A DNA stretch of 64,000 nt from Rhododendron vialii (Eukaryota; Streptophyta; Magnoliopsida; Ericales; Ericaceae), in assembly GCF_030253575.1 (NCBI RefSeq), contig NC_080561.1, positions 8,652,501 through 8,716,500 of the forward strand, written 5' to 3'. Under the pieces are notes generated by a model. The model was not told the DNA's origin. It saw only the letters and a list, made by a program, of their open reading frames with translations, and searched no databases. A program made the translations under genes and the position numbers. How positions within the stretch are numbered: the first letter of the stretch is position 1; every line of letters starts with the position of its first letter. This document shows positions 22,120 through 34,963 of the stretch, piece after piece.

Positions 22120-24714
22120 ATTACGATTGTGTCCTTGATTTTGGTTGGAATTTCACAAGAGGCTTAAAATAGTAGGAGTACATGAATTTGAACCAGGAAA
22201 AATATATGGACGATTCAGATTCACATGGATTGAATTCATAGATCTTTTAGGTTTTATAATTATCGGCATCTCAATACATCAATTGTTTATTTATGCAGAA
22301 AAGTGTAAGTTGACGGGAGACTTTGTCGAATAATGAATCGTTAGAAACTGATGATTTATTGTTTTTAAAAGAACCATAGGTACTTTGAATGGACATCAAT
22401 GTCTAACCGATTTTCTTTTTTGAATGAATGATGTATATATCAAGATGTATACAAAATAAAATATCTTATCGTCCAACATCGTGATGGGTCAGTTTTTCGT
22501 CACATGAATTATCATGTTAGAGGATTTTGATTCATTTATCAGAGCAACTTATATAATGTCAAACAAGATCATAACAACACTTCATAGCAATGAATATAGA
22601 TTTGATGATTTAAATGCACTTATATTGATTCCAATTACTTTTACATGTTTTTAATTAACTTGTAGGATATCGTTGCCGTTTCGTAAAGGATAAAACAAAA
22701 ACTTTGCCAGCTAGGGACGTCAGCATTTGAGCACTAGAGGGACACATAATTAGGACATAGATATATGGACATAACTGTGTTCGAAATCATTCGGTTCATA
22801 CATACGTGCACTTATTAAACGGTTCCAGGCACAATTGTTTTTCAGATCTCCGTTTCAAATTGGTGTTCCTCGACCTCGACCCGTACTCGGCCGGGAAATA
22901 ACATAGCAATCCATAGCAACCGCAAGAGTGTTTTGGTATTGCCCAATTTTTTTTAGGGCTTCTAGAAGCAAATCACAAGGCCCAAACCGTTGCCCATTGT
23001 CTCGAGATACCAAGAGTTATTTTGTTCTTACCAACTCTGTGTCCTGGCCCATTATTTTGGGCCATAAATGTTCCTACTAGCCTTTAATGCGGCCCATCTC
23101 CTGCCTTGAAATATTACTAGTTGATGTCACTACAGGAGTTTAGCAAGTCATGCCAAATTAACATAAGTTTAGCCAAACGGGTCACTGTGTAAGAATTTAG
23201 ACGAGTGAGACATAGGCTACTACTGTATTGTATTGATTGACTTCACTACATAAGTGACGTTATGACTCAGAATAGTAAATTAGTAATCTGCCCACCATTT
23301 GTTCGAAAAGGTTAGGCTATTTTTCTTTATCTACATTTTTATGGGGGGATTTTTAAGAGCTTTTTGGAACTTTTTATCATTTTCTCCAATTAAAATTCGC
23401 ATGTTTCTAACTCATTATCATTGGGTTCTTAGTGCAGTTTCTCTTCACTTGTTTTATCACGAGAAAAACCTAAAATCGTTTGGGAAATTGTTGAATATCC
23501 GCATAAAAGCCGATTCAAATTCAGCATTAGTCATCCTCCCACAAATTGCCAAATACTAGAAATAAGGAAACAAATTGGAAAAAATGGGGGATATATGAAA
23601 CTATGTACAAATGTGATTTTCTGGAGTGAGGAGCTTAAGGTGTTTTGCATTTTTAAACACAGGCCCATGGTTAGTTGGCCCAAGTCAATACCCAAACTCA
23701 GTGGGCCTTACTGTGAAAACTACAGGCCTAGTGGTCTGGGCTTCCATTTTGACTGGCATGTCAACTGAAGGCCTAAGATCTTGGCCTGCACAAAGGCAAA
23801 TAAAGTTGTGATTTGTAAAGGCTTTCTGTTGGGAAAATGACGGGCCATGACGTGTTTCGATAATTAATACCCGCCAAAGATATGTTAGGCAACTTTGAGG
23901 TGCCAATTGTATTTATTGATATGGGCTCAGCTCCTTTCCCAGTCCATGAAAATGGATTGGAGCGTCCAGTTGGCCCATTTGATAATCCAAATCGTTCGTA
24001 TCTGAGAGCTTGTCTAGAATATTGGTCACACCAAAAATTCAAGCTGATTGGATATAGTTTGATACGATTTCGAAACACATTTGTTAGAACATAACAAAAT
24101 TACAACACCGAATCGAAACCCCTTTAACCTATCTATCTCGAAACAAATGTATTCTGAAACTATATCAACCCGTATCCGATTAACGTGATTTTTGACGTGG
24201 TTAATGTTATCGACAAACTCTAAAATGCCAGCGGTTTGAGTCATCAAAACTGGCTCACAAACCCGCCAAGTTGATGGTCTAGTCCATTTTCATGCACCAG
24301 AAAGTATCTTTTCCTATGGATACGGATGCCCTTGCCTTGGTTTTAGATTTAGAGTTAAGCCCATAGACTCTTAGAAAAACGATTTTAAATTGAGAATATT
24401 TGGTAGAAATTAGATAAATTTTTCAAAGGATAAAGTAGGGTTGGTCATGTGTAATTTGACATCAAACCCTTCTATGATATCATAATCATTGGGTTTTTTT
24501 ATTTCCTTCTGAACATCACCTAATCATTGAGTAGGTGGAGACTTAATGCCAATTTTCTATTCGGAAGTTGTTACACTAATTTACTTCAAAGTGTAGAAAA
24601 AGCTGATCATGTTGTGATAGCATTTGCTGTCCATGATGTTGGTATTGTCCCCATTAGTTTTACTCTTTCCTTTTTGTTGGTCCCCATGTGAAAATAATTT
24701 GGGCTTTGGTTTGC
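22120..24714. other. Intergenic, no gene recognised
   Basis: Small open frames (for example 22145-22333) have no recognisable family and are probably chance. A weak foldback is visible at about 23925-24280: GATATAGTTT...ACATTTGTT pairs loosely with AACAAATGTATTCTGAAACTATATC. It resembles, in layout, the larger foldback near 51.6-52.1 kb. Confidence 0.4.
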
Positions 24715-24850
24715 TTTTTTTTTTCTTTTTCTTCTTCTTATTGATGGTAGGGGTATTCGAACCTATTTACGTGCACCTCAACTGATTGTCTCTCCGGTTC
24801 GGTCAAAACAGGCCATCGACGCCGGGATTGAAAAATTCACAATAAATTAC
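24715..24850 (-). mobile_element. 3' part of an Au-like SINE
   Basis: On the minus strand GTTGAGGTGCACGTAA is followed by AGGTTCGAATACCCC, ACCATCAATAAG and an A-rich (AAGAAG/A-run) tail, the 3' layout of Au-like SINEs. The 5' Pol III promoter part was not recognised, so the copy is probably truncated or diverged. Confidence 0.45.
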
Positions 24851-26183
24851 TTTCTTACGGACCGATCTCAAGAATTGAATTCTGATCAATTATGTGAAGA
24901 GTAAACTCACCAACTAACTAAAGTAACCCTGGGGCCACTTTGGGCTTCTATTATTGACCAGCTCATTAGGACTTCAGAAAACTCCACTTCTGGTTCTCAC
25001 ACTTCACTCGTGCGTGGATTCTCTATTTAGTTGGCAATTCAAATTATCAATTTCGTAGGTTTCGACGTGTTTACCATCCATGTAAAAAAAATCAAATTAA
25101 TTAGACATTAATGCTTACTTGAATGAAACGTTGTTGTCAAAAGAGAAATGTAGGGTCAGTCGTATTGCAAATATAATTTGATTAAGTTCTTACCGGTATT
25201 CAATTAACTCAAATTTTTCCGCACGCATAATAAACACATCGAAAACTAATAAATGAACGATTTTTATTGTCATGTGGAACCATGCTAAGTCTTATTTTTG
25301 CATCACATAAGAAGTCTTCTTTTATTAAATATTATTTTTTCACCACATCTCCCTATTTTTAGTGAGATTTGGTGAATGGTGACAAATACATTAAAACATT
25401 TACATTTTGCTTCATTTTCCATTAATCTAATAATTTTCACCGCTTTTTATTGTTAAAAAAATGGGAAAAATTCATCCATATATGACGATTTTTCCGTGTG
25501 ACGCAATTATAGGACTCTTTTGACAACCTAAATCGTTTATTTTATAAATTTCAAAGTGCTAATTATCCATATAATGCATTTTTGTTTGATAAAATGAAAG
25601 TTGTCAAAAATCAGATTTACATGACAAGCAATATTTCTATCGTAGTCTTAAATCCAGAAGCAAATTGTTCAAGTCAACTCAATAGAGATTATAGGGCCGC
25701 ACATGTTTGTGCTAAACAGGCCCTTTCTTGTGGTTTGCCCTTCATGTGGACTTCCATCCTGCCCCCATGGGGTTCGTCACTTTCTGATGTATAGGCATTT
25801 TTGCCTGTCAAATTAATAAAACCTTCTCACTTTTGTCAAAAACTCAATAGAGATTAGTAATTCTAGAAGATGAATATTGAAAAGTAATTTAACTTTTTGT
25901 AAAGATATTTTTCCATGATTTCATAATCTAAAAATAATAATTAAAAGTAGTTCATGTATTATGGAGACTAAATTAACACATGTATACCATATACTTACGG
26001 TACATAGAGTCGATCGTCGGTAGAGAGGAAATAAAACACGATATTGACACCAATAGATTATTTCTTCTACCTCTTTGTTTAGAAATTTCAGCATTATAAG
26101 TGCGGATTTTGTCTGAGCCAACGTAAGGTGTTTTCCTATGAGTTACCTGGACCGATGGGTGTTGATAATTCTTTTAGTAACGT
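24851..26183. other. Intergenic, AT-rich, nothing supported
   Basis: No gene, RNA or bounded repeat could be supported. The stretch is AT-rich with scattered short direct repeats only. Confidence 0.4.
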
Positions 26184-26192
26184 GTTCAATAA

Positions 26193-26629
26193 GGATTCAG
26201 GGAGCGTGCTGCACAGCTATGTGCTGTGCAGCGTGCTGCGCGGCCTCCGGAGCCGTCTTGCCGGCATCGGCCCAATGATCAGAGACGTCCACTACGTAGA
26301 GCTCTTCGAGTACTACAAGTGTATCAAAAATTAACCAGATCAAATATCGTTAAGTGCCTCATCAAAACACATATAATTCGAAAAGAATGGATTCAGTGGT
26401 TTTGATCCAGTGTTTCGTATCCATTAGAATTCATTTTTTTCCAAATTATATGTATTCCGATGAAGTAGTTAACGATATTTGATCGGATTGATTTTTGGTA
26501 TGCTTGTAGTACTCGATGACCTCTACGCAGTGGACGTCTCTGATCATTGGGCCGATGCCGGCAAGACGGCTCCGGAGGCCGCGCAGCACGCTGCACAGCA
26601 CGTAGCTGTGCAGCACGCTCCCTGAATCC
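26193..26629. mobile_element. Mutator-like foldback element with a 9-bp TSD
   Basis: The left terminus GGATTCAGGGAGCGTGCTGC is the reverse complement of the right terminus. The arms extend about 180 bases each (26193-26380 and 26450-26629) with few mismatches, around a short AT-rich centre. The 9-bp direct repeat GTTCAATAA flanks it at 26184-26192 and 26630-26638. Long TIRs plus a 9-bp TSD indicate a non-autonomous Mutator-like element. The arm tips are GC-rich and contain sub-repeats of GTGCTGTGCAGC type. Confidence 0.92.
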
Positions 26630-26922
26630 GTTCAATAAAAACCTAACACAAAATTTAAATCAAGAATGAAGGGTGTTCTGCAGCTGGATGATAGTATGGA
26701 GGGCAGTTATTGTTTTATCTGAGTATGGAGTGGAGTTGATCCCTTATTAATGGGCAATCAATCTGATTATATAATCAAATGAAATGAAAATGAAACGAGG
26801 GTGGATTTTGGAAAAGAAAAAAAAAAAATCAAAGAGGAGACTGGAGAGGATGTTGCCCCCACCTTCTCTCCCTTCTGTCAACCGAAGAAACTGAAAGAAG
26901 TAAATAAGGACAGAGAGAGCAG

Positions 26923-26924
<2 letters not shown>

Positions 26925-26961
<37 letters not shown>

Positions 26962-26974
26962 CAGGCAGGCAGGC
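26925..26974. repeat. (AG)n and (GGCA)n microsatellites
   Basis: An AG run of about 36 bases is followed directly by several GGCA units. The tract is 210-260 bases before the start codon of the LRR receptor gene and is probably in its 5' leader. A possible 5'UTR intron (AG|GTGAGT near 27044, CCCAG| near 27181) follows. Confidence 0.85.
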
Positions 26975-27187
26975 CTAATTCAGCCAGAAGTGAAGCAGCA
27001 AATGTTGAAGAACCCAATCAAAAGCTCATTGATTTTGACAATTAGGTGAGTCCTAAACTTTTGGAGAGAGAAATGCAGATTACGTACATACCCAATACTG
27101 CTTCATTCACACAGAAACCTTATATAGGTGACTGAACATGAATATGCAAAGATTATTCAGCCATTCTTGTAGTAATTCCCAGTAGTT

Positions 27188-30100
27188 ATGGTGAATCAGC
27201 CTCGTATAGTTGTTGTTTTAGCCCTTTTGTTCTACCAATTTCACTCCACATTGCAACAACTAGGGCCCTTGAATTCAACTGAGAGAACAGCTCTACTTCA
27301 ACTCAGATCATCATTAGGGTTGAGAAGCAAAGAGTGGCCGTTAAAAGCTGACCCTTGCTCAACCTGGGTTGGCGTCCAATGCCATAATGGCAGTGTCACT
27401 GGGCTCAACATTTCTGGGTTTAGAAGAACCCGAATCGGAAGTCGAAACCCACAATTTTCAGTTGATGCTTTGGCTCGTTTACCCCTCTTGAGTTCGTTTA
27501 ACGCTTCCGGGTTCTTGCTTCCCGGTTCGATTCCCGGCTGGTTTGGCCAGCAACTCGTTGCCCTCCAAGGTCTTGATCTTCGGTCTTGTTCTGTTATAGG
27601 TCCTATCCCACCTAGTCTTGGAAATTTAACAAGTCTTGATATTCTTTATTTATCTGGGAATAGTCTCACTGGTGTGATTCCTTCTAGTTTAGGTCAATTG
27701 TCGCGTCTTTCAGTTCTTGATCTCTCTCGTAATTCGCTTACTGGAGCTATTCCTCCTGCAATTGGGACTTTGTCCATTCTCCAAGTGTTGAGTCTTTCTA
27801 ATAATAGTCTTTCTTCTTCGGTACCCTCCCAACTAGGAAACCTTTCTAGTTTGGTTGACCTTGATCTCAGCTCCAATTCATTATCCGGGTCAATACCTGT
27901 GGAGCTGAGAGGGTTACGGAGTCTCAGAAGAATCGTAATTGGGAACAACCTACTTGCTGGCTCATTGCCAGGTACCTTGTTCATTCCTCTAACCCAGTTG
28001 CAGGTTATAGTTTTAAATCACAACAAATTCACTGGTGACCTACCGGAAATATTTTGGTCAATGCCTGAATTGCTTTTTCTTGATGCGTCTGCCAATAACT
28101 TCACTGGTACTCTTCCCAACAATATTTCGAATGCTAATGCCACTGCTGCAGTATTGAACCTTTCTCAGAACTCCTTTTATGGAAGTCTCACATCTGTACT
28201 TAGCAGATTCAGTTCGATCGATCTGTCTGGTAATTATTTTCAAGGCCCGGTTCTGGATTATGCTCGTGGTAATGCATCTCTTGATAGGAATTGCCTTCGG
28301 AACTTGTCAAGTCAGAGGAGTAGTACAGAATGTGCCTCATTTTACAAAGAGAAGGGGCTGGAGTTTGACCATTTTGGACTCCCAAAACCTCCGGAGAAGA
28401 GCCGCAGAAACTTGTTTATATTAGCAGTTGTATGTGGGATAGGGTTTATTGGACTTTTGGTAGTTTTGCTGGTGCTGCTTGTTGTGTGCACCCGCAAAAG
28501 TCGTGAAACAAATAAAAGAGGAACAGTAGTGGGACCTGTTCCTGTAGGCCAAAGTCCACCGCCTCCTGGATCATCGTTCAAATTTTCGAGTCTTGGAGAA
28601 TCATTTACATATCAGCAGATTCTTGAGGCAACAAATAGCTTCAATGGTACAAACCTAATAAGAAAGGGCCATTCAGGCGAACTCTTCCATGGAATGTTGG
28701 GAGATGGGACCCCTGTAGTCATAAAAAGAGTTGTCTCAGACAACGAGGAAGCATACATGTTAGAATTGGATTTTTTCAGTAAGGTTTCTCATATTCGATG
28801 TGTTCCCCTCCTGGGACATTGCTTGGAGAACGAAAATGAGAAGTTTCTGGTTTATAAATATATGCCGAACGGGGACTTGTCAAGTTCATTGTACATGAAA
28901 TCAAACTCAGACGATGACTCTTTGCAGTCATTGGATTGGATAACGCGATTGAAAATTGCAACAGGAGCTGCAGAGGGTTTGTCTTATCTACATCATGAAT
29001 GCAATCCACCCCTTGTGCACAGGTACTACTGGTTTTGCTTGTGTTTCACCTTTTTTTTTTGCCATTTGAGTATGTTTTCCAACTTGTTCTGGGTGAGTTG
29101 TTGTGGTGTAATACTGCATCTTCTGCATATGGTACAAATTTACTTGTTACTTTCAAGTGCTAATAGCATTACACTTCCGCTAATCAGACTGCTTATTATA
29201 CCTTGTAGAGACATTGGTACCTCACTTGTCTCCTTTTATTTAGCTGATGAACACTTCTTGAAAGTTCTCCGACTCTCCATTTTCGGCAGTGTTGAAAATC
29301 TGGTCACATATGAAAATCCTTTGGCCCAAGTAGTCCTTTAAACAATGGAGACAATTAAAAAATGCGGGCAAGTTGTCTAGTTCAGAAGAATAATATGTAG
29401 AGGGCATTAGATAATACCACCGAGTTTTTCCACAATGAACAGGGGTGGTTATTATTAAGGTAATATTGAACCATCTTCGGTTCAAGGGTGACCACCTTAC
29501 GCTTCTCCTTGGTGTTCTTTCAGGTTTTTGGTTCCTTCTATGAAAGCATCAATTGCAACATCTAGAAAGATCCAAATTTTTGTAGGAGAAGACAGAAAAA
29601 GGGCCGTCAAGTTTCCATAGCTCAGCTAATATAAGATAAACTTAAAACTGTTTCTTCTGAAATTTCTCTCTTACCATTAGGAGTACCTTATGACATCCTA
29701 TCTCTTACCATTAGGAGTACCTTGTTACATCCTAATAATTCGATAAACATATGGCCATTTGTACTTCCAGAGCATGTTGTGTACTAAGTTCTCGTTCTCC
29801 TTCCCGTTCCTATTATGTTTAGTCTTGGCCAGCTTGTTGAAATTTATGCCTCGTGGTTCAAGTAATGACATATGATCTTTTGTTGTTTGAAGAGATGTTC
29901 AAGCCAGCAGCATACTTCTTGATAACCAATTTGAAGTACGGCTTGGGAGCCTCAGTGAGGTTTGTGCTCAAGAAGGGGATACTCATCAAAGCATGATAAC
30001 CAGGCTGCTGAGAATGCAGTCGTAAGTATTCTTACTTTGACCTTTAATCTCCTGTATCTGACATCTGTTCAGTTTCCATTTTCTAAATGAAAATCACAAA

Positions 30101-31268
30101 TCTCAGTCACAATAGACATAAAGGTCCATGGTATCAGATGCAAAACTTTGCCGACGATGAACTGTAATTACAGAGTACATAACCTCTGGCTAGATCCAGA
30201 TGAGACATGGTTTGATGTTCTCACCTAAGAAAATGACCCCAACTTGCACATTCTTGCTACCTTTTTGAGGAATTCCACCAGATTGCATATTTATTGCTAA
30301 GCCACCTTTTCATGGAGAAAATATAATTGAAGTTATATTCTTTCCAATGATATCAATGCTGTTTTCAAGTTATAATAACAATTTCTTCTCTTTATTTCAT
30401 GCAGAACATCCGAGCAAGGCACTTTGGGTATGTGAAATTCGGTACCTTTCAAGTTCAGCTGTTGAGTTATCTTTCTTGTCTTCTAGAAATGCACCTACAT
30501 TTAACTTGAATAACTAGATAAATAAAAATTCATTTTATTAGATGTTTGGCAATCAAACAAGTACCTCCTACTATCATAATCTATAGAAGCTTATGCCTCT
30601 ACTAATGTTTCTAATATTTTCTTTGGCAATGGCTAGGTTCTCCAACATCTACGTGTGCCTACGACATTTACTGCTTTGGAAAGGTGTTATTAGAGCTAGT
30701 AACAGGTAAGCTTGGAATCAGTGCATCAAACGAAACCAAAACGAAGGAGTGGTTGGAAGGTACATTGCCTTACATAAGCATATACAATAAAGAACTCGTG
30801 ATAAGTATCGTCGACCCGTCTCTAATCATCGACGAAGACTTATTAGAAGAAGTTTGGGCAATGGCAGTCATCGCGAAATCTTGCCTTAATCCCAAGCCTT
30901 TGAGGCGACCCCTTATGAGATTCGTCCTAAAAGCCTTGGAAAATCCTTCCAAGGTAGTGAGGGAAGACCACACCAGTAGCTCTTCCAGGCTTAGAACTAC
31001 TTCTACAAGATCCTGGAACGATGGTTCACTGTCCGGTAGCTGGCATCGTAGCTCAGTGGACGCGGTAATTAGCCACGCCGGAAAAGGCGATGGGCGGAGC
31101 AGCTTTAACCGGATGGAAACCTCGGTTTCTCGGGGAAGCGGACGGAATGGCGGGGGAGATTATTCGGCCTCGGCTAGGCGGCATTCAACCGAGATATTCC
31201 CTGTACCATTTGATGAGTTTGATGCAGAGAGAGACGGAATGAGTAGAAGGGAGATCCATTATTCTTGA
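27188..31268 (+). CDS. LRR receptor-like pseudokinase, At2g16250-like
   Basis: Four exons (27188-29022, 29893-30021, 30405-30427, 30637-31268) join in frame to 872 aa. A signal peptide (about 1-23) is followed by an LRR N-cap with DPCSTWVGVQC (55-65), roughly ten LRRs (about 95-375), a transmembrane helix at about 408-432 and basic residues. The kinase-like domain starts near 473 (FTYQQILEATNSF). The ATP lysine is kept (VVIKRV, K513), but the first Gly of the P-loop is Arg (IRKGHSGELF), the catalytic loop reads HRDVQASSILL (Lys to Gln, Asn to Ser), and DFG is replaced by LGS. It should be catalytically dead or very weak, as in its Arabidopsis relative, and would sense an apoplastic ligand as a membrane scaffold. 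The serine-rich C-tail is about 100 residues. Exon 3 is only 23 bases. There are no disabling lesions. Confidence 0.93.
29670..29740. repeat. Short tandem duplication in intron 1 of the pseudokinase gene
   Basis: CTCTTACCATTAGGAGTACC occurs twice in succession, about 33 bases apart, within the 870-base first intron. No other feature is seen in that intron. Confidence 0.7.
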
Positions 31269-31761
31269 TTTTTTTGTATATTTGTTAGGGTCTGGGGATT
31301 TTTTGTTTTTGGTTGGGGTTGTAGAAGGGAGTGAGAGAGGGAAGGATGCCATTGATTTGCTCTTGCCATTGTTTTTGTTTGAGGGCTTGTTTAGTTGTTT
31401 ATGGTCAAAACAAGCAGCAATTTTTTTACTATTTTTTTTGTCTGTTTGATTTTTACTGGTCATTGCATTGCTTGGAATGTAGTAAATTGTAATTATGTGG
31501 CCTTTTCGTTTGGAATGGATTTTCCCTTTAGAGTCGTGAAAAACTTATTCCGCGTTCGAGGAGCCAAGCGCTTGTAAGATCAATTTTGCATGAAGATTGA
31601 TTGAGTATGAAAACGTACAATTGTAAGTAGTAGCTAATTATGCAAGGGTGAAGTTATTGAATTGAACGCATTTGTTTTTTTGCAAAACTGAGCAGTTTCG
31701 TCCCTATGAATTCAGAAAAACATACATAACGGTTAGAGCTGATTTTTTATAAGGCTCTATA
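31269..31761. other. 3' flank of the LRR pseudokinase gene
   Basis: This should hold the 3'UTR of the pseudokinase; it is T-rich with no gene of its own. Nothing else is recognised. Confidence 0.4.
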
Positions 31762-31801
31762 AAATATTATTTTAAAATTTATGGATATTTTTTTGTATTT
31801 T

Positions 31802-32225
31802 TTGGTAGCTATCCCTCTCAGGCATTACCATAAGAATTTCAGATTCGTTGAAAGTTGAGAATGACCGACCACTCGAGAGATTATTCAGTGTCATTGGAGC
31901 ACCATGTGGCGGTGCCCCAAGCCTCTTCCCACAGTGGGCCCCAATGAACTTGCAGTGGATGGCTGTTGAAAGTTGAGAATGACCAACCACTCGAGAGATT
32001 ATTCAGTGTCATTGGAGCACCATGTGGCGGTGCCCCAAACCTCTTCCCGTAGTGGGCCCCAATGAACTTGCAGTGGATGGTCACCGCATTCCATGGTGGA
32101 CTTTCTGGTAGCTATCCCTCTCAGGCATTACCATAAGAATTTCAGATTCATTGAAAGTCGAAAAGGACCAACCACTCGAGAGATTATTCAGTGTCCTTGA
32201 AACACCATGTGACGGTGTCCCAAGC
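31802..32225. repeat. Complex tandem repeat (about 118-bp units)
   Basis: GTTGAAAGTTGAGAATGACC...GCAGTGGATGG starts at 31847 and again at 31965 (period 118) with few differences. The preceding block GGTAGCTATCCCTCTCAGGC (about 31805) recurs near 32107, followed by a third, more diverged and truncated unit. The repeat contains GGTGCCCCAA and TGGGCCCCAATGAACTTGC. It has no coding potential that I can support. Confidence 0.85.
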
Positions 32226-32402
32226 ATCTCTCCACCTCACATTGTTGTCGGATTCTCACACTTAATCTTGAATCCCACATAAATATGTGATTGAGGAAAG
32301 GTCTGGGACACTGGGCATTGAATTAATTTCTCCCACATGAGAGAGTCAATGTAGTGGGACAAAAAAAAGGAAAACAAAATAAAGTGTTAGATCTAGGAAA
32401 AG

Positions 32403-32474
32403 AGGTCCCACCGAGATTTGAACTCGGGTTACTGGATTCAAAGTCCAATGTCCTCACCGCTAGACCATGGGACC
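32403..32474 (-). tRNA. tRNA-Gln (anticodon UUG)
   Basis: The minus strand reads as a 72-base cloverleaf. The acceptor GGTCCCA pairs fully with TGGGACC, with discriminator T. The anticodon stem TTGGA/TCCAG has the loop CTTTGAA (anticodon TTG). The T arm CCGAG-TTCAAAT-CTCGG is perfect. The A-box (TGGTCTAGCGG) and B-box (AGTTCAAATCT) are present. A Pol III terminator (CTTTTCC) follows immediately. It looks functional and nuclear-type, with no intron and no encoded CCA. Confidence 0.95.
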
Positions 32475-33057
32475 CTCACGACAAGACATGTCCCCCTTTT
32501 AAATTTAAGTAACAACGAAGCCAATAATCATCACCACTCATTTTAACCTTATCCTCACGATAGTAGTATATTCGTAGAATTACGGGATAAATATGGTTCA
32601 AGAATAGGCTGTAAACAAAACTCGGCTCGTTTAGTCAAAAACTCGAGCACGAGCTTGAGAAGTAAATGACCAAAGCCCGATTCATTATTAAACAAGTGAA
32701 TCTTTGGAATGTTAAGCTCAACTGATTTTTCGTACTAAACAAGACCAATACTCGAGCTTGAGCTCGGCTTGATTCGTTTGCAGTCCTATTCGAGAATGAA
32801 CGGATGCAATTCATATTTATGAGAAATAGATACAAAATTACACGGCCTGTAGGACTAATTAAAAAAAAAAAAAACCTAGTCATTAGAAAATATACTCCCA
32901 GTTCCGGTACAATCCCACTAAAATGCTATGGGAGAGACTGTTTCTCACGGATCACTTTAACGACGGAACCAATTTCCGATTCATACCAAAAATGGAGGGG
33001 CAATATCTACGGAAGCAATCGATTCAAAAATTATAGAGAAAATGCGACGCCAGTCTT
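32475..33057. other. Intergenic between tRNA-Gln and the PheRS 3' end
   Basis: No gene is seen. CTCGAGCACGAGCTTGAG (about 32642) and CTCGAGCTTGAGCTCGGC (about 32752) form a loose inverted/direct pair. The right part would be the 3'UTR of the PheRS gene on the minus strand. Confidence 0.4.
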
Positions 33058-34924
33058 TTATATTCCGATGCGACAGAGAGGGTTTTTCTTGATGAGACTA
33101 AGATCCACCTGCAAAAACCAGGAGAGAGGATAACTACCACGACACCCGAAATCAAGAAACAGGGCTGTTTTGTAGGAGTAGCAATTTGTGCAGAACTGAA
33201 CTCTATGAATACGTACCTTGGGACCAAAGAGATCTCGGATGTTATCAACCCCATACAATATCATGGTAGGCCTGCAAAATGGAAGCATCACTACAGTTGC
33301 CGCATATCATCCAATAACAGATATATTGCGATGTCCCCATTCGTGGCATATTAGTTTCGTTATCACAATTCATGATAATCTGATTTCATCGTTTGCAAAA
33401 ACATCACGAACTGCGCCACCACTAAGAATGACAAAAAATTCTTACCTTTCTAGGGAAAGGCCCCACGCAATAACACGAACATCAGCTGGAAGCCCCATGG
33501 GACGCAGCATCTCAGGTCTAAACATGCCAGAATTGCCAATTTCCACCCATTTCTCAAGGCCTTCATGATAACTGATCGAATGCACATGAGAATAAGTGGA
33601 GTTGCAAGGATACCGCAAGACACAAAGTAAAACACCATTGGCTTCACCACATGCATTCATGCAACATTCCAATGAAATAAAACTAAATCCATTACCTGAA
33701 AATTTCCATGCTTGGTTCAGTGTATGGGTTGTAAGCTGGCTTGAACTTCAACTTGGACATACCTGAACAGTACAAATGTAAGAACAAAGCCTGATATATC
33801 CATATAGTTGTTCGATATATTATTATATTCACATATCTCAATATCTACACGCAAAAAAAAAGGTTTACTAATATTAGAACTATTTTAGGAATATACGTTA
33901 CAAAATTGGAAAGCTTAGTTTCCTTGGACCTTAGGAAGGAAAAGGTTTGGTGTACTCCATCCATACAAAACCCAAAAAGAACAAAATCAAAGGTTAAAGA
34001 GGAAGTTAGTCATACCAAGACGGGAGAAGAAGTCATTCAATACTCCAATCAAGTGACCAAGAGAAAGATTTCGATCACATACCAAGCCTGAAACCACAAA
34101 CAGGAATCCAAACAGATTAAGGTCTATGAAATCAATCATTGGATTATCCTATATTCCCATGGGTTTTCAAAATTCCTCTGTATAATATAGCAGTTCGACA
34201 CAGACTCACTATCTGATGAGGTCGTGAAGGAATGAGAACTGATCACCAAATCTAGCTCAGTCTCATATCACGAGATGTTGCTTCTTCCCCCAATTTTCAC
34301 ATAGCTTCGAATTGTCCCAAGGGCCCACAGAGACAATGTCTTCATAATTGATACAGAAGACATGTGAAATGGAAAAATTCAAAAGGGGCATCTACCTTGT
34401 CCTTACTACATATCTATAAGGTCAATCGGGGCAACTAGGTTGGCCCAACTCAAGAACTTGAGTCCTAGACACACTAACCCCCGTGTTTATCCTGTTCCAG
34501 TTGAATTAAGGTCACCTGAATTAAGTCAACCATCTTGAGAATTTATTGAGTATATTTGCAACAATGTGACCCAACCCAATAAGTTTAGACCTCCAGGCCA
34601 GTGCAAAGGAGGGGTTATATCAGTTATACACGGAATACAGGCGAGTCCTTACTGGTAATATTCGCTCTAGGCTGGGTACAGGTCGGCCTAGCACAACTGC
34701 TTTAGTCCCTCTCATTCAACGCAAGATACTATGAAATCATCAAGGCACCTAGCATTAGATTTATTGTCACATACCTTCTATCTGGTGGAACTCTGCAAGA
34801 TGAGTTCGATCCACAGCTTCATTTCTAAATACCCGATCTATAGAGAAATACTTCTTGGGAACGAAATCTTTCTGGAATAAATGTTCCGGAATTATTATTA
34901 TTTAAAAGGAAAATAATTACCGAA

Positions 34925-34963
<39 letters not shown>

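Noticed and set aside
22145-22333. 62-codon frame with a hydrophobic segment
   Set aside because: No family recognised, no splice or leader context; length is compatible with chance in AT-rich DNA.
31802-32225. CRISPR-like repeat array
   Set aside because: Units are contiguous tandem duplications in a plant nuclear genome, with no spacers of uniform size.
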